A stretch of 64,000 bases of DNA from Peribacillus muralis (GTDB lineage: Bacteria; Bacillota; Bacilli; Bacillales; DSM-1321), in NCBI RefSeq assembly GCF_001439925.1, contig NZ_LMBV01000012.1, positions 1-64,000 of the forward strand, written 5' to 3'. A model generated the notes under the pieces. The model did no database searches. It saw only the letters and a list, made by a program, of their open reading frames with translations, and was not told where the DNA came from. Made by a program: the position numbers and the translations under genes. Of the stretch, positions 15,928 through 24,683 are shown in pieces (the first letter of the stretch is position 1; each line of letters opens with the position of its first letter).

Positions 15928-16155
15928 ATGAAAACATCATTATCGCTTGTTTTACATACGGCAAAAGTGATGGTGCTCTTCGTTAGCTTTACTGTTCTTT
16001 TTTATATAGGGATGGTATGGTTAAATCAGGAATATCAAAGTTATCATCGTTATGATGAACCGAAAGGGATGGCCGTGAAAGTATCGAAGGCCGTTGATAC
16101 GGGTGATGATGCATGGCTGGAACGCTTAATGCTGTTTTATTTAAACGGGGAGTAA
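15928..16155 (+). CDS. yqzK: YqzK-like small membrane protein (DUF4227)
   Basis: The protein has 75 residues, one membrane segment at about residues 12-31 and a conserved short tail with [18 protein letters not shown] ribosome site precedes the ATG. It lies between fur and xerD as in B. subtilis, and its stop codon overlaps an upstream in-frame ATG of xerD (TAATG), indicating coupling. The function is unknown. Confidence 0.85.
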   Translation: MKTSLSLVLHTAKVMVLFVSFTVLFYIGMVWLNQEYQSYHRYDEPKGMAVKVSKAVDTGDDAWLERLMLFYLNGE

Positions 16156-16160
16156 TGACT

Positions 16161-17054
16161 ATGGAAAATCAAATCAGGGATTTCATTCATTTTTTAACGA
16201 TTGAAAAAGGTCTTGCCAAGAATACGCTCGTTTCTTATGAGCGGGACCTAAAATCATATAGGGACTATCTGATAAAAGTAGAAGCCATTGACGACTGGAA
16301 CGATTCACGGCGTGTGAACATCCTGCATTTTCTCGTCCATTTGAAGGATCAAGGAAAATCATCGAAAACGATAGCGCGCCATATAGCCTCAATTCGGTCT
16401 TTTCATCAATTTCTCTTAAGGGAAAAAGTGACCGAACAAGATCCTTCGATACATATAGAAACGCCAAAACCAGAGCGGACACTGCCGAAAGTGTTGAGCA
16501 TGGAAGAGGTAGAAGCGCTATTGGAAGCCCCGAAGATGCTCGACGAATTCGGTTTGCGGGATAAGGCGATGCTTGAATTGATGTATGCGACTGGTATGCG
16601 CGTCAGTGAGTTGATATCCATGGATGTGAGTGATGTTCATGCATCGATGGGGTTTGTCCGTTGTGTCGGGAAAGGAAATAAAGAGAGGATCATTCCGATT
16701 GGACAAACGGCATTGGGAGCGATTGAACATTATTTGAAGAGTTCCCGAGGTAAATTGGCCAGCCCAAAGCATAGGACGGATTCGCTTTTTTTGAATCATC
16801 ATGGAAACAGGCTTACAAGACAGGGGTTTTGGAAAATCCTCAAGAAACTTGTAAAATCTGCTCAGATAGAAAAAGAAATCACGCCGCATACGCTAAGACA
16901 TTCTTTTGCGACACATCTTTTGATGAATGGGGCTGATTTACGTGCCGTCCAGGAGATGCTCGGACATGCGGATATTTCGACAACACAAATATATACACAT
17001 ATTTCGAACGTGCGCATAAAGGATGTATATTCAAAGTTCCATCCGCGAGCATAG
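16161..17054 (+). CDS. xerD: site-specific tyrosine recombinase XerD
   Basis: The protein has 297 residues. The N-terminal SAM-like domain ([20 protein letters not shown]) is followed by the catalytic domain with Arg in ATGMRVSEL, His-X-X-Arg in [11 protein letters not shown], His in [10 protein letters not shown] and the nucleophile Tyr in IYTHI. It acts with a XerC/CodV partner at dif to resolve chromosome dimers. GGGGAG lies 8 bases from this ATG; an ATG two codons earlier overlaps the yqzK stop. Confidence 0.95.
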   Translation: MENQIRDFIHFLTIEKGLAKNTLVSYERDLKSYRDYLIKVEAIDDWNDSRRVNILHFLVHLKDQGKSSKTIARHIASIRSFHQFLLREKVTEQDPSIHIETPKPERTLPKVLSMEEVEALLEAPKMLDEFGLRDKAMLELMYATGMRVSELISMDVSDVHASMGFVRCVGKGNKERIIPIGQTALGAIEHYLKSSRGKLASPKHRTDSLFLNHHGNRLTRQGFWKILKKLVKSAQIEKEITPHTLRHSFATHLLMNGADLRAVQEMLGHADISTTQIYTHISNVRIKDVYSKFHPRA

Positions 17055-17076
17055 AAGAATAGTAGAATGATAGAGC

Positions 17077-17121
17077 GGTTGCTTCTTACTTGCAGGTCAG
17101 GCAGGGGAAGCAGCCTTTTTT
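17077..17121 (+). terminator. terminator after xerD
   Basis: The 9-base stem GGTTGCTTC/GAAGCAGCC (one G-U pair) is followed by TTTTTT, 23 bases past the stop codon. Confidence 0.8.
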
Positions 17122-17204
17122 CAGTATGTGCGATGAGCGAAAATTCAGCTGGAAATTCCTGCTCATGCTAATCATCACTTCGTTGTTTTTTTGAAATATA
17201 TTAT

Positions 17205-17255
17205 TTGTCTCCATCTAGGTAATCGTTTACAATATAGAGAGGTCAGACTTCTGAC
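17205..17255 (+). promoter_or_regulatory. deoB: promoter of deoB operon with downstream palindrome
   Basis: The -35 is TTGTCT (17205-17210), the spacer 17 bases and the -10 TACAAT (17228-17233). A perfect palindrome GTCAGA-CT-TCTGAC (17242-17255) sits at the expected transcription start, a classic repressor position. The cognate regulator is not known. Confidence 0.6.
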
Positions 17256-17317
17256 GTTCTCGTAATTTGATTTTTTTAAAGAGTAACTAAGCAGGATAAG
17301 GGGAATTATAAAAAGTA

Positions 17318-17331
17318 TAAAAAGCGCTTTA
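17318..17331 (+). promoter_or_regulatory. candidate catabolite-responsive element (cre)
   Basis: The ten central bases AAAGCGCTTT match the cre core exactly, while the outer T-G and C-A pairs are absent. It is just upstream of the deoB ribosome site, where CcpA binding would act as a roadblock. This is only partial evidence. Confidence 0.45.
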
Positions 17332-17351
17332 CTATTTTAGGAGGAATGAGC

Positions 17352-18539
17352 ATGGCAGGGAATTCAGCTTTTAAACGTATATTTGTAGTGGTCATGGACT
17401 CGGTTGGAATCGGCGAAGCACCTGATGCGGAATTATTCGGTGATAAAGGATCTGATACACTTGGACATATTGCAGAAGAAATGGATGGATTGCACATGCC
17501 GAATCTCGCAAAACTCGGTCTAGGCAATATCCGTGATATAAAAGGAATCGAAAAATCTCAGCAGCCTCTCGCATACTATACGAAAATGAAAGAGGCATCA
17601 ACAGGAAAAGATACGATGACTGGACATTGGGAAATCATGGGGCTGAATATATCCAAGCCATTCCGTGTATTTCCAAATGGCTTTCCTGAATTATTAGTCA
17701 ATGAGCTTGAGGCGAAAATGGGCCGTGGAATTATTGGAAATGTCCCAGCCAGCGGAACGGAAATCCTTGATAGACTTGGCGAAGAGCATATGAAGACTGG
17801 AGCATTGATCGTCTATACATCAGCTGATTCCGTTTTGCAGATTGCTGCACATGAAGACATCGTTCCGATTGAAGAACTATACAAGGTTTGTGAAATTGCA
17901 CGTGAAGTGACGATGGCTGATGAGTATAAGGTTGGCCGCGTAATTGCCAGACCTTTCACGGGTGAACCGGGCAGCTTCACAAGGACACCTAACCGTCATG
18001 ATTATGCATTGAAGCCTTTTAACCGGACAGTGATGGATGAATTGAAGGAATCCGGGTTTGATGTTCTCGCAATCGGGAAAATCTCTGATATTTTTGATGG
18101 GGAGGGCGTGACCGAATCACTAAGGTCTGTATCCAATATGGATGGGATGGACAAATTAATTCAAACGGTGGACCAGGACTTCAAGGGACTAAGCTTTCTT
18201 AACTTAGTCGACTTCGACGCATTATACGGTCACCGTCGCGATCCAGAGGGATACGGTAAAGCATTGGAAGAATTCGACGCGAGGATGCCGGAAGTCCTTG
18301 AGAAGCTGAAAGAGGATGACTTATTGATCATCACTGCCGATCATGGAAATGACCCTGTGCATGAAGGAACCGATCATACACGTGAATATGTTCCATTATT
18401 GGTCTATTCCAAACGGTTCAAAGAAGGTGCTGAGCTTCCAATAAGAGATACATTTGCAGATATCGGGGCGACAGTTGCTGCTAATTTCGATGTGAAAATG
18501 CCTGCGTTCGGGAAAAGTATATTAGACGATTTAAAATAA
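17352..18539 (+). CDS. deoB: phosphopentomutase
   Basis: The protein has 395 residues and belongs to the alkaline-phosphatase-like metalloenzymes. It interconverts (deoxy)ribose 1- and 5-phosphates. Metal-binding motifs are [15 protein letters not shown] at the N-terminus, the Thr nucleophile region [11 protein letters not shown] and the late [25 protein letters not shown] lies 7 bases before the ATG at 17352. It is first in the deoB-punA-pdp operon, so sugar phosphates released by the two phosphorylases can enter central metabolism. Confidence 0.97.
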   Translation: MAGNSAFKRIFVVVMDSVGIGEAPDAELFGDKGSDTLGHIAEEMDGLHMPNLAKLGLGNIRDIKGIEKSQQPLAYYTKMKEASTGKDTMTGHWEIMGLNISKPFRVFPNGFPELLVNELEAKMGRGIIGNVPASGTEILDRLGEEHMKTGALIVYTSADSVLQIAAHEDIVPIEELYKVCEIAREVTMADEYKVGRVIARPFTGEPGSFTRTPNRHDYALKPFNRTVMDELKESGFDVLAIGKISDIFDGEGVTESLRSVSNMDGMDKLIQTVDQDFKGLSFLNLVDFDALYGHRRDPEGYGKALEEFDARMPEVLEKLKEDDLLIITADHGNDPVHEGTDHTREYVPLLVYSKRFKEGAELPIRDTFADIGATVAANFDVKMPAFGKSILDDLK

Positions 18540-18554
18540 GGGGAGAGAAAATAA

Positions 18555-19367
18555 ATGTTTAATAAAATAGAGACAGCTGCAGCATTCATAAAAAATAAGA
18601 TAGAAGGCTCTCCGGAAATAGGATTGATACTTGGTTCAGGACTAGGAGTATTGGCAGATGAAATTGAAAACCCGATCACGATTCCTTACCACGACATCCC
18701 GGAATTTCCGGTTTCGACTGTTGAAGGACACGCGGGACAGCTTGTCATCGGCCAATTAAGCGGTAAAAAAGTGGTAGCCATGCAGGGACGCTTTCATTTT
18801 TATGAAGGGTACTCGATGGAAAAGGTCACCTTCCCTGTCCGTGTAATGAAACTTCTCGGTGTGAAGCAGTTAATCGTGACGAACGCTGCCGGAAGTGTTA
18901 ATGAAAGCTTTACACCAGGCGACTTGATGCTCATTACGGATCATATCAATTTCATGGGGACAAACCCGCTGATCGGTTCTAATGAAGAGCGTTTCGGGCC
19001 AAGGTTCCCTGATATGTCGGAAGCTTATAATAAAGAACTTCGGGCTACAGCTAAAAAGATTGCCACATCACTTGGTATGGATATTAAAGAAGGCGTCTAT
19101 GTCGGGAATACCGGGCCGACTTATGAAACACCTGCAGAAGTGAAAATGGCAAGGATTCTTGGGGGGGATGCAGTGGGAATGTCCACTGTACCGGAAGTCA
19201 TCGTGGCTAGACATAGCGACATCAATGTCCTCGGGATTTCATGCATTACCAACATGGCCGCAGGCATTCTCGATCAGCCGTTGTCACACGAAGAAGTAAT
19301 CGAAACCACTGAAAAGGTGAAAAGCAGTTTTCTGGAATTTGTTAAGCAAATCGTTAAGGACATATAA
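18555..19367 (+). CDS. punA: purine nucleoside phosphorylase (trimeric type)
   Basis: The protein has 270 residues and matches the PunA/PupG family that phosphorolyses guanosine and inosine. Motifs include LILGSGLGVLADEI, the phosphate-binding STVEGHAGQ and MQGRFHFYEGY, VTNAAGSVN, and the base-binding TYETPAEVKMAR and GMSTVPEV. GGGGAG precedes the ATG. It is 15 bases downstream of deoB. Confidence 0.95.
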   Translation: MFNKIETAAAFIKNKIEGSPEIGLILGSGLGVLADEIENPITIPYHDIPEFPVSTVEGHAGQLVIGQLSGKKVVAMQGRFHFYEGYSMEKVTFPVRVMKLLGVKQLIVTNAAGSVNESFTPGDLMLITDHINFMGTNPLIGSNEERFGPRFPDMSEAYNKELRATAKKIATSLGMDIKEGVYVGNTGPTYETPAEVKMARILGGDAVGMSTVPEVIVARHSDINVLGISCITNMAAGILDQPLSHEEVIETTEKVKSSFLEFVKQIVKDI

Positions 19368-19427
19368 ACGGATCAAAAATACAAGTACACCTAAGAAGCG
19401 GTGTCTTTAAGAAGCGGGGATATTAAT

Positions 19428-20732
19428 ATGAGAATGGTAGACTTAATCGAGAAAAAGCGTGATGGAAAGGCCCTTTCAACAGAGGAAATCCAGTTCATTA
19501 TCAAAGGCTTCACGGATGGAACGATTCCTGATTACCAAATGAGTGCCTGGTCAATGGCTGTTTATTTCAAAGGAATGAATGAGCAGGAGCGCGCTGATTT
19601 AACGATGGCAATGGTTGAGTCGGGTGATCAAATTGATTTATCGATGATTGAAGGAATCAAGGTCGATAAACATTCAACAGGCGGTGTTGGCGATACGACG
19701 ACACTAGTGCTTGGACCTTTGGTTGCTGCTGTAGGCGTTCCCGTTGCAAAAATGTCAGGGCGCGGTCTTGGCCATACGGGCGGTACGATCGATAAGCTGG
19801 AATCCGTTTCCGGTTTTCATGTTGAAATAGAAAATGATGAATTCATTCGACTTGTAAATAAAAATAAAATCGCTGTTATCGGACAAAGCGGGAACTTGAC
19901 ACCGGCCGATAAAAAATTGTATGCGTTGCGCGATGTAACGGCTACCGTTAATAGCATCGGTCTAATTGCTGGCTCGATCATGAGCAAGAAAATCGCTGCC
20001 GGTGCCGATGCGATTGTACTTGATGTTAAAACGGGAGCTGGCGCTTTCATGAAAACTCTTGCAGATTCGGAAGAATTAGCACACGCAATGGTGAGCATCG
20101 GGAACAATGTTGGAAGAAACACGATGGCTGTCATTTCCGATATGAGCCAACCGCTAGGTTACGCAATCGGAAATGCTTTAGAAGTGAAGGAAGCGATCGA
20201 TACGCTTAAAGGAGAGGGACCGGAAGATTTAACGGAGCTTTCTTTAACGTTGGGAAGTCATATGGTTTATCTAGCGAAAAAGGCAAGCTCCTTGGAAGAA
20301 GCAAGAGCTTTGCTGGAAAACGCAATTAAAGATGGTTCTGCACTTAACTCGTTCAAGATTTTCTTGGAAGCGCAGGGAGGCGATGGATCGGTTGTCGATC
20401 ATCCGGAAAAACTTCCGCAGGCCGCTTATACCTTTGAACTTGAAGCGAAAGAGGACGGATATGTATCGGAAATCATTGCTGATGAAGTGGGAACGGCAGC
20501 CATGCTTTTAGGCGCTGGCCGGGCGACGAAAGAATCGGAAATCGATTTGGCGGTCGGGCTTGTACTTCGTAAAAAAATTGGGGAAACCGTGGCTAAAGGT
20601 GAATCCCTTGTAACGATTTACAGTAACTTTGAAGATGTTTCCAAAGTGAAGGAAAAATTGTATGATAGCATTGCGGTTTCGAAAGCGAAAGTGGAAAAAC
20701 CGACATTGATTTATAAAGAAATTATGGAATAA
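19428..20732 (+). CDS. pdp: pyrimidine-nucleoside phosphorylase
   Basis: The protein has 434 residues, with the glycosyltransferase-family phosphorylase N-terminal helical domain and the signature [18 protein letters not shown]. The phosphate-binding [12 protein letters not shown] and the Lys/Ser base-binding region follow. It acts on uridine, thymidine and deoxyuridine. The start at 19428 (GCGGGGA 7 bases upstream) gives the normal length. In B. subtilis this gene is in the dra-nupC-pdp operon, so joining it to deoB-punA makes a more complete local salvage unit. Confidence 0.95.
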   Translation: MRMVDLIEKKRDGKALSTEEIQFIIKGFTDGTIPDYQMSAWSMAVYFKGMNEQERADLTMAMVESGDQIDLSMIEGIKVDKHSTGGVGDTTTLVLGPLVAAVGVPVAKMSGRGLGHTGGTIDKLESVSGFHVEIENDEFIRLVNKNKIAVIGQSGNLTPADKKLYALRDVTATVNSIGLIAGSIMSKKIAAGADAIVLDVKTGAGAFMKTLADSEELAHAMVSIGNNVGRNTMAVISDMSQPLGYAIGNALEVKEAIDTLKGEGPEDLTELSLTLGSHMVYLAKKASSLEEARALLENAIKDGSALNSFKIFLEAQGGDGSVVDHPEKLPQAAYTFELEAKEDGYVSEIIADEVGTAAMLLGAGRATKESEIDLAVGLVLRKKIGETVAKGESLVTIYSNFEDVSKVKEKLYDSIAVSKAKVEKPTLIYKEIME

Positions 20733-20751
20733 GAACATTTGCCAAAATATC

Positions 20752-20797
20752 ACTGTAGACAAACTCGATAACCATTGAGTTTGTCTACAGTTTTTTT
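20752..20797 (+). terminator. terminator of deoB-punA-pdp, sharing sequence with an IS1182-type end
   Basis: A perfect 15-base stem (ACTGTAGACAAACTC and complement) is followed by TTTTTTT. The first 18 bases, ACTGTAGACAAACTCGAT, are identical to the right end of the element at 36115-36591 read on the minus strand. Confidence 0.9.
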
Positions 20798-20835
20798 AGG
20801 TTTTCGACCATTTCAATCCACTTTGCTTGAACACT

Positions 20836-21010
20836 AGGACAGATTCCGACAAAGTTGGAGAATCTGAACGTAGACCGGTTCATTGCACTGCAGGCGTTCC
20901 CTTATCCAGAGGCGGTCCGTGAGGCCTCCTAGGCTTACAGCCTGCGGGGTCTCACGTAGACACGCATATCCCACAGGAGTGTCGTGCACCCGTTCCAATC
21001 CACTCTGTGT
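20836..21010. repeat. GC-rich dispersed palindromic repeat (degenerate copy)
   Basis: This non-coding stretch contains the strings TAGACCG-TTCATTGCACT, GGCGGTCCGTGAGGCCTCCT, GCCTGCGGGGTCTCACGTAG and CACAGGAGTGTCG-TTCCAATCCACTCTG in order. The same strings recur, rearranged, at 53979-54245 and partly at 21277-21400. No protein is encoded; short reading frames across it are not credible. Confidence 0.6.
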
Positions 21011-21057
21011 GACCATGAAGATGGCATCGAGATTTTTATGAGAATGCGCTTCAAATT

Positions 21058-21280
21058 CGATGCAAAGCTAAACTCGCGAGTAAAAGTGCCGAACTGGCGA
21101 GTAACGCTCCGAAATGGTGAAGGAATGCATCAACCCGAGCCAAATTCGTTAGTAATGCGCATGGAACAGGCAAGAAACGACCCCAATTGCGTGTGAAAAG
21201 CGCGGAATTTACAAAAACGGCCTCCAATTCCATACAAAATCCGGGCTCGCGAGTAAAGTGGCAAAACTCAGAAGTGACTT
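21058..21280. repeat. degenerate tandem array of AACTCGCGAGTAAA-type units
   Basis: Units near AACTCGCGAGTAAAAGTGCC recur with many changes about every 20-23 bases (for example AACTGGCGAGTAACGCTCC and GGCTCGCGAGTAAAGTGGC). It fills most of the gap between the pdp terminator and dacF. Its function is unknown. Confidence 0.45.
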
Positions 21281-21400
21281 GTACCTTAGACCGTCACATT
21301 CCACTGTGGCTGGAGTTCATATTGGCGATAGTTGGAGATCTGGAATCGACCGTTACATATTACTTCAGGAGTCGCTTATCCAGAGTCGGTCGGGATGCAC
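21277..21400. repeat. fragment of the GC-rich dispersed repeat
   Basis: It contains CTTAGACCGTCACATTCCACT, GGCGATAGTTGGAGATCT and a second ACCGTTACAT-TACTTCAGGAG segment, which are edge sequences of the repeat seen at 20836-21010 and 53979-54245. It is too decayed to define ends. Confidence 0.4.
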
Positions 21401-21467
21401 AGAGGGGAACATATGCATCCTCTTTTATCTTATGTGTCTGTTGAAAATTCAAAATTGGTGTTTATTT

Positions 21468-21496
21468 GTATAAAAATGGGTTTTGTGGAAAAAATG
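21468..21496 (+). promoter_or_regulatory. dacF: sigma-F/sigma-G-type promoter of dacF
   Basis: GTATA, a 14-base spacer and GGAAAAAATG fit the forespore sigma-F consensus (GYATA, then GGNNANNHTR), with the spacer one or two bases short. The AGGs of the ribosome site begin 15 bases later. Expression of dacF from sigma-F is established in B. subtilis. Confidence 0.5.
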
Positions 21497-21524
21497 AACG
21501 ATATAAAGATTGGAGGGTATGGAG

Positions 21525-22691
21525 ATGAAGCGGGTTCTTTCTCTAGTTTTAACCGTATTAATGGCAATAAGTTTTGGCATCCCACATACAAAGGCAGCTG
21601 AAGATAAAGGAGTGGAATTGGCAGCCAATGCTAAATCCGCTATTTTGATTGAACGTGATACAGGTACTGTTCTCTATGATAAAAATTCGGATGTTCGTCT
21701 TTCTCCTGCAAGCATGACGAAAATCATGACGATGCTGCTGATCATGGAAGCGATTGATAAAGGCGAACTCAGTATGAAGGAAAAAATCAGGACGAGCGAG
21801 TATGCCGCATCGATGGGCGGGTCCCAGATCTTCCTTGAGCCAGGTGAAGAAATGACCACGGAGCACATGCTTAAAGGCATCTCGATTGGTTCGGCGAACG
21901 ATGCATCGGTCGCAATGGCAGAACGTCTTGCCGGATCGGAAGAAGAATTCGTTAAGAAAATGAACGAAAAGGCTAAAGACCTTGGCTTAAAAAATACGAA
22001 GTTCCAAAACGCGACAGGCCTTCCAGTGAAGGATCATTACAGTTCGGCCCATGATATGTCAATCATGGCCAAAGAATTATTGAAATACGATACGATTACT
22101 AGGTTCACGGGTACATATGAAGATTATCTCCGTGAAAATACAGATAAGAAATTCTGGCTTGTGAACACGAACAGATTAGTGAAATTTTATCCTGGAGTGG
22201 ATGGTTTAAAGACTGGATTCACGAATGAAGCGAAGTACTGTTTGACAGCCACGGCAAAAAAAGGAAATATGCGCGTCATTGCCGTCGTATTCGGTGCTGC
22301 TTCTCCAAAGGAACGGAACGCACAGGTCACGAAGATGTTGGATTACGCATTTTCACAATTCATCACCTATCCGATTTATAAACGCGGCGAGATGTTAGGG
22401 GAAACAAAGGTAAGTAAAGGCAGTAAGAAAACGGTTGTAGGTGTGACAAGCGAACCTATTTCGGTTTTGACGGCGAAGAACGGAACGGCAAAGGACTTTA
22501 CAAAAAAAATCACACTTGATAAAGATTTGAAAGCCCCCATCCAAAAGGGCGATGAAATAGGGACACTTGAATTAAAGAAAAAAGGCAAGGTGTATGTGGA
22601 ATCGCCGATTGTTGCGAAGGAAACTGTGGATAATGCTAGCTGGTGGCAGTTGTATAAACGCGCTTTCGGCATGTTTACCCAAGCGAAATAA
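21525..22691 (+). CDS. dacF: sporulation D-alanyl-D-alanine carboxypeptidase DacF
   Basis: The protein has 388 residues. A signal peptide (MKRVLSLVLTVLMAISFGIP, cleaved near HTKA-AE) is followed by a serine peptidase S11 domain with SMTK, SAN and KTG motifs, then the PBP5-type beta-rich C-terminal domain and an amphipathic tail. It trims the peptide cross-links of spore cortex from the forespore side. The ATG at 21525 is 8 bases from GGAGGG. It is upstream of spoIIA as in B. subtilis. Confidence 0.93.
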   Translation: MKRVLSLVLTVLMAISFGIPHTKAAEDKGVELAANAKSAILIERDTGTVLYDKNSDVRLSPASMTKIMTMLLIMEAIDKGELSMKEKIRTSEYAASMGGSQIFLEPGEEMTTEHMLKGISIGSANDASVAMAERLAGSEEEFVKKMNEKAKDLGLKNTKFQNATGLPVKDHYSSAHDMSIMAKELLKYDTITRFTGTYEDYLRENTDKKFWLVNTNRLVKFYPGVDGLKTGFTNEAKYCLTATAKKGNMRVIAVVFGAASPKERNAQVTKMLDYAFSQFITYPIYKRGEMLGETKVSKGSKKTVVGVTSEPISVLTAKNGTAKDFTKKITLDKDLKAPIQKGDEIGTLELKKKGKVYVESPIVAKETVDNASWWQLYKRAFGMFTQAK

Positions 22692-22755
22692 AAAAAATGT
22701 CGCAATGCGTGGTAATCATACTAATTTAGGCGAATCTGCACTAGTTTTGCTGTTA

Positions 22756-22784
22756 AGAAGGAATCGGCAGGCGAGAAAGAGAAT
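22756..22784 (+). promoter_or_regulatory. spoIIAA: sigma-H-type promoter of spoIIA
   Basis: AGAAGGAAT followed by 13 bases and AGAGAAT fits the sigma-H pattern RNAGGAWWT and RNNGAAT. It is 37 bases upstream of the spoIIAA start, matching the known sigma-H control of this operon. Confidence 0.65.
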
Positions 22785-22820
22785 TTGACTCTTATAAGAC
22801 AGTGAAGGAGGCTGTATATA

Positions 22821-23171
22821 GTGAGTCTTACGATTAATATGGAGGCGAAGAATCGGGTTTTGTGCATTCGTCTCAAAGGTGATTTAGATCATCATACAGC
22901 AGAAAAATTGAAAAACCAGGCAGAGGCAGCCATTCAAAAGCATAACATTCAGCATATTATCCTTAACATGGAAGAATTGCATTTCATGGACAGTTCAGGT
23001 CTCGGCGTTATTTTAGGGCGATATAAGCAAGTTAATAAAAAGCAAGGCGAAATGGTGGTTTGTGCAATTTCTCCAGCAGTAAAGCGGTTATTTGAGATGT
23101 CAGGGTTGTTTAAAATTGTTAAGATGGAACTATCCGAAAAAAACGCTTTGCAAAGACTGGGGGTTGCCTAA
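22821..23171 (+). CDS. spoIIAA: anti-sigma-F factor antagonist SpoIIAA
   Basis: A STAS-domain protein of 116 residues. The phosphorylated Ser lies in [16 protein letters not shown]. Unphosphorylated SpoIIAA binds SpoIIAB and frees sigma-F in the forespore. The start is GTG with GGAGG upstream. The stop codon directly abuts the ATG of spoIIAB. Confidence 0.97.
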   Translation: MSLTINMEAKNRVLCIRLKGDLDHHTAEKLKNQAEAAIQKHNIQHIILNMEELHFMDSSGLGVILGRYKQVNKKQGEMVVCAISPAVKRLFEMSGLFKIVKMELSEKNALQRLGVA

Positions 23172-23612
23172 ATGAAAAATAAAATGGAAACGAAATTTTC
23201 TGCACTAAGCCAAAATGAATCTTTTGCCAGGGTAACGGTTGCGGCTTTTATTGCCCAATTGGACCCGACGATGGATGAATTGACGGAAATCAAGACGGTC
23301 GTCTCTGAGGCGGTTACCAATTCGATCATCCATGGGTATGAAAGTGACCCGGAAGGTTGGGTCTACATTTCAGCGGTCATTGAAGGAGATACGGTCGAAT
23401 TGACCATAAGGGATGAAGGATTGGGCATTGAGGACGTCGAGGAGGCCAAACAACCGTTGTTCACGACGAAACCGGAGCTGGAACGTTCTGGCATGGGATT
23501 CACCATTATGGAAAACTTCATGGATGAAATCAATATCGTATCCCATAAGGGTGAAGGCACGATCATTCGATTAAAAAAGCACTTAACTACAAGCAGAGCT
23601 TTGTGCAATTAA
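23172..23612 (+). CDS. spoIIAB: anti-sigma-F factor and kinase SpoIIAB
   Basis: A GHKL-type serine kinase of 146 residues. The N-box is [14 protein letters not shown], the G1 box RDEGLGIED, and the lid and G2 region [15 protein letters not shown]. It holds sigma-F inactive and phosphorylates SpoIIAA. It is tightly coupled between spoIIAA and sigF. Confidence 0.97.
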   Translation: MKNKMETKFSALSQNESFARVTVAAFIAQLDPTMDELTEIKTVVSEAVTNSIIHGYESDPEGWVYISAVIEGDTVELTIRDEGLGIEDVEEAKQPLFTTKPELERSGMGFTIMENFMDEINIVSHKGEGTIIRLKKHLTTSRALCN

Positions 23613-23625
23613 GGGAGACTTGCAT

Positions 23626-24393
23626 ATGGATGTGGAGGTTAAAAACGAGAAGAGCAAAAAAGGCCAGCCCCATTTAAAAGATGAGGAATTGCGGAATTTA
23701 ATCCAACGCAGCCAAAGCGGTGACCAAGACGCAAGAAACTTGATCGTCAATAGTAATCTTAGGCTTGTATGGTCAGTGGTGCAAAGATTCCTCAATCGAG
23801 GTTACGAACCGGATGACCTCTATCAAATTGGCTGTATTGGTTTGTTGAAGTCAGTGGATAAATTTGACTTATCGTTTGAAGTGAAATTCTCAACGTATGC
23901 TGTGCCAATGATCATTGGTGAAATCCAACGTTTTATCCGTGATGATGGAACCGTAAAGGTCAGCCGGTCCTTGAAGGAAATGGCGAATAAAATCCGCAGG
24001 GCGAAAGAGGAGCTTTCCAAGACGTACGGCCGTGTTCCGACTGTCAATGAATTGGCGAAACATCTTGAGCTGTCGCCGGAGGAAATTATCATGGCCCAAG
24101 AAGCTAGCAGGAGCCCATCGTCCATCCATGAAACGGTTTACGAAAATGATGGAGACCCGATTACGCTTCTTGATCAGATTGCCGACCATAATGAAACATC
24201 ATGGTTCGATCAAATCGCTTTGAAAGAAGCGATTCAAGAATTGAATGAACGTGAACGGCTCATCGTTTTTCTGAGATATTACAAAGACCAGACGCAATCG
24301 GAAGTGGCTGCGAGGCTTGGTATATCGCAAGTTCAAGTTTCTAGGCTTGAAAAAAAGATTCTTCAGCAAATGAAAAACCACATGAATCAATGA
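23626..24393 (+). CDS. sigF: RNA polymerase sigma-F factor
   Basis: The protein has 255 residues, the same as B. subtilis sigma-F. Region 2 contains LRLVWSVVQRFLNRGYEPDDLYQIG and FSTYAVPMIIGEIQRF, and region 4.2 contains SEVAARLGISQVQVSRLEKK. It is the first forespore-specific sigma factor. GGGAG is 8 bases from the ATG at 23626; a TTG two codons upstream is less likely. It is last in the spoIIA operon. Confidence 0.97.
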   Translation: MDVEVKNEKSKKGQPHLKDEELRNLIQRSQSGDQDARNLIVNSNLRLVWSVVQRFLNRGYEPDDLYQIGCIGLLKSVDKFDLSFEVKFSTYAVPMIIGEIQRFIRDDGTVKVSRSLKEMANKIRRAKEELSKTYGRVPTVNELAKHLELSPEEIIMAQEASRSPSSIHETVYENDGDPITLLDQIADHNETSWFDQIALKEAIQELNERERLIVFLRYYKDQTQSEVAARLGISQVQVSRLEKKILQQMKNHMNQ

Positions 24394-24407
24394 TTCATGT
24401 GGTTTTT
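24373..24407 (+). terminator. terminator of the spoIIA operon
   Basis: A perfect stem of about 17 bases (AAAAACCACATGAATCA and complement) overlaps the last codons of sigF and ends in TTTTT. Confidence 0.85.
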
Positions 24408-24510
24408 CATTTAACTGGAGATAAATCTCGATTTTTGGAAAAAGTAAAAGTGATGGCTACCGATTCATCCGTGAAGGATAAAAAATATCGCTGATAATTA
24501 AATTTTTTTG

Positions 24511-24569
24511 TTGAATTTACAATTAAAAACGAATATTATAGTAAAGGTCGTTTTTTTCATTCGTTTTTT
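24511..24569 (+). promoter_or_regulatory. promoter with paired PurBoxes before the purine permease
   Basis: The -35 is TTGAAT (24511-24516), the spacer 17 bases and the -10 TATTAT (24534-24539). AAAAACGAATATT (24525-24537) and the inverted CATTCGTTTTTT (24559-24569) have CGAA cores separated by 26 bases, the spacing used by PurR dimers in Bacillus. PurR repression in the presence of excess purines is inferred. Confidence 0.65.
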
Positions 24570-24623
24570 CTATCATTCAATGAATGAATCAGTTGAAAAA
24601 CGTCGTTGCAGTACAATTCTAGG

Positions 24624-24658
24624 GCACCATGTCTTTGCATGCAAACGGTTGTCGGTGT
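24624..24658 (+). other. leader hairpin before the purine permease
   Basis: GCACC pairs with GGTGT, and an inner TTTGCA pairs with TGCAAA. It lies between the promoter and the ribosome site. It does not match the purine riboswitch core and has no T tract. Confidence 0.3.
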
Positions 24659-24683
24659 TTCCTTTAGATCTGGAGGTCTAAAT

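Noticed and set aside
21058-21280. CRISPR array
   Set aside because: The units are contiguous and degenerate with no unique spacers of constant length, and no cas genes are in the window.
20834-21473. Several short reading frames on both strands between pdp and dacF
   Set aside because: They lie within dispersed and tandem repeats, lack ribosome sites and have repeat-derived composition.
24541-24683. Purine riboswitch before the permease
   Set aside because: The purine aptamer core and its loop-loop sequences are absent; paired PurBoxes explain regulation better.
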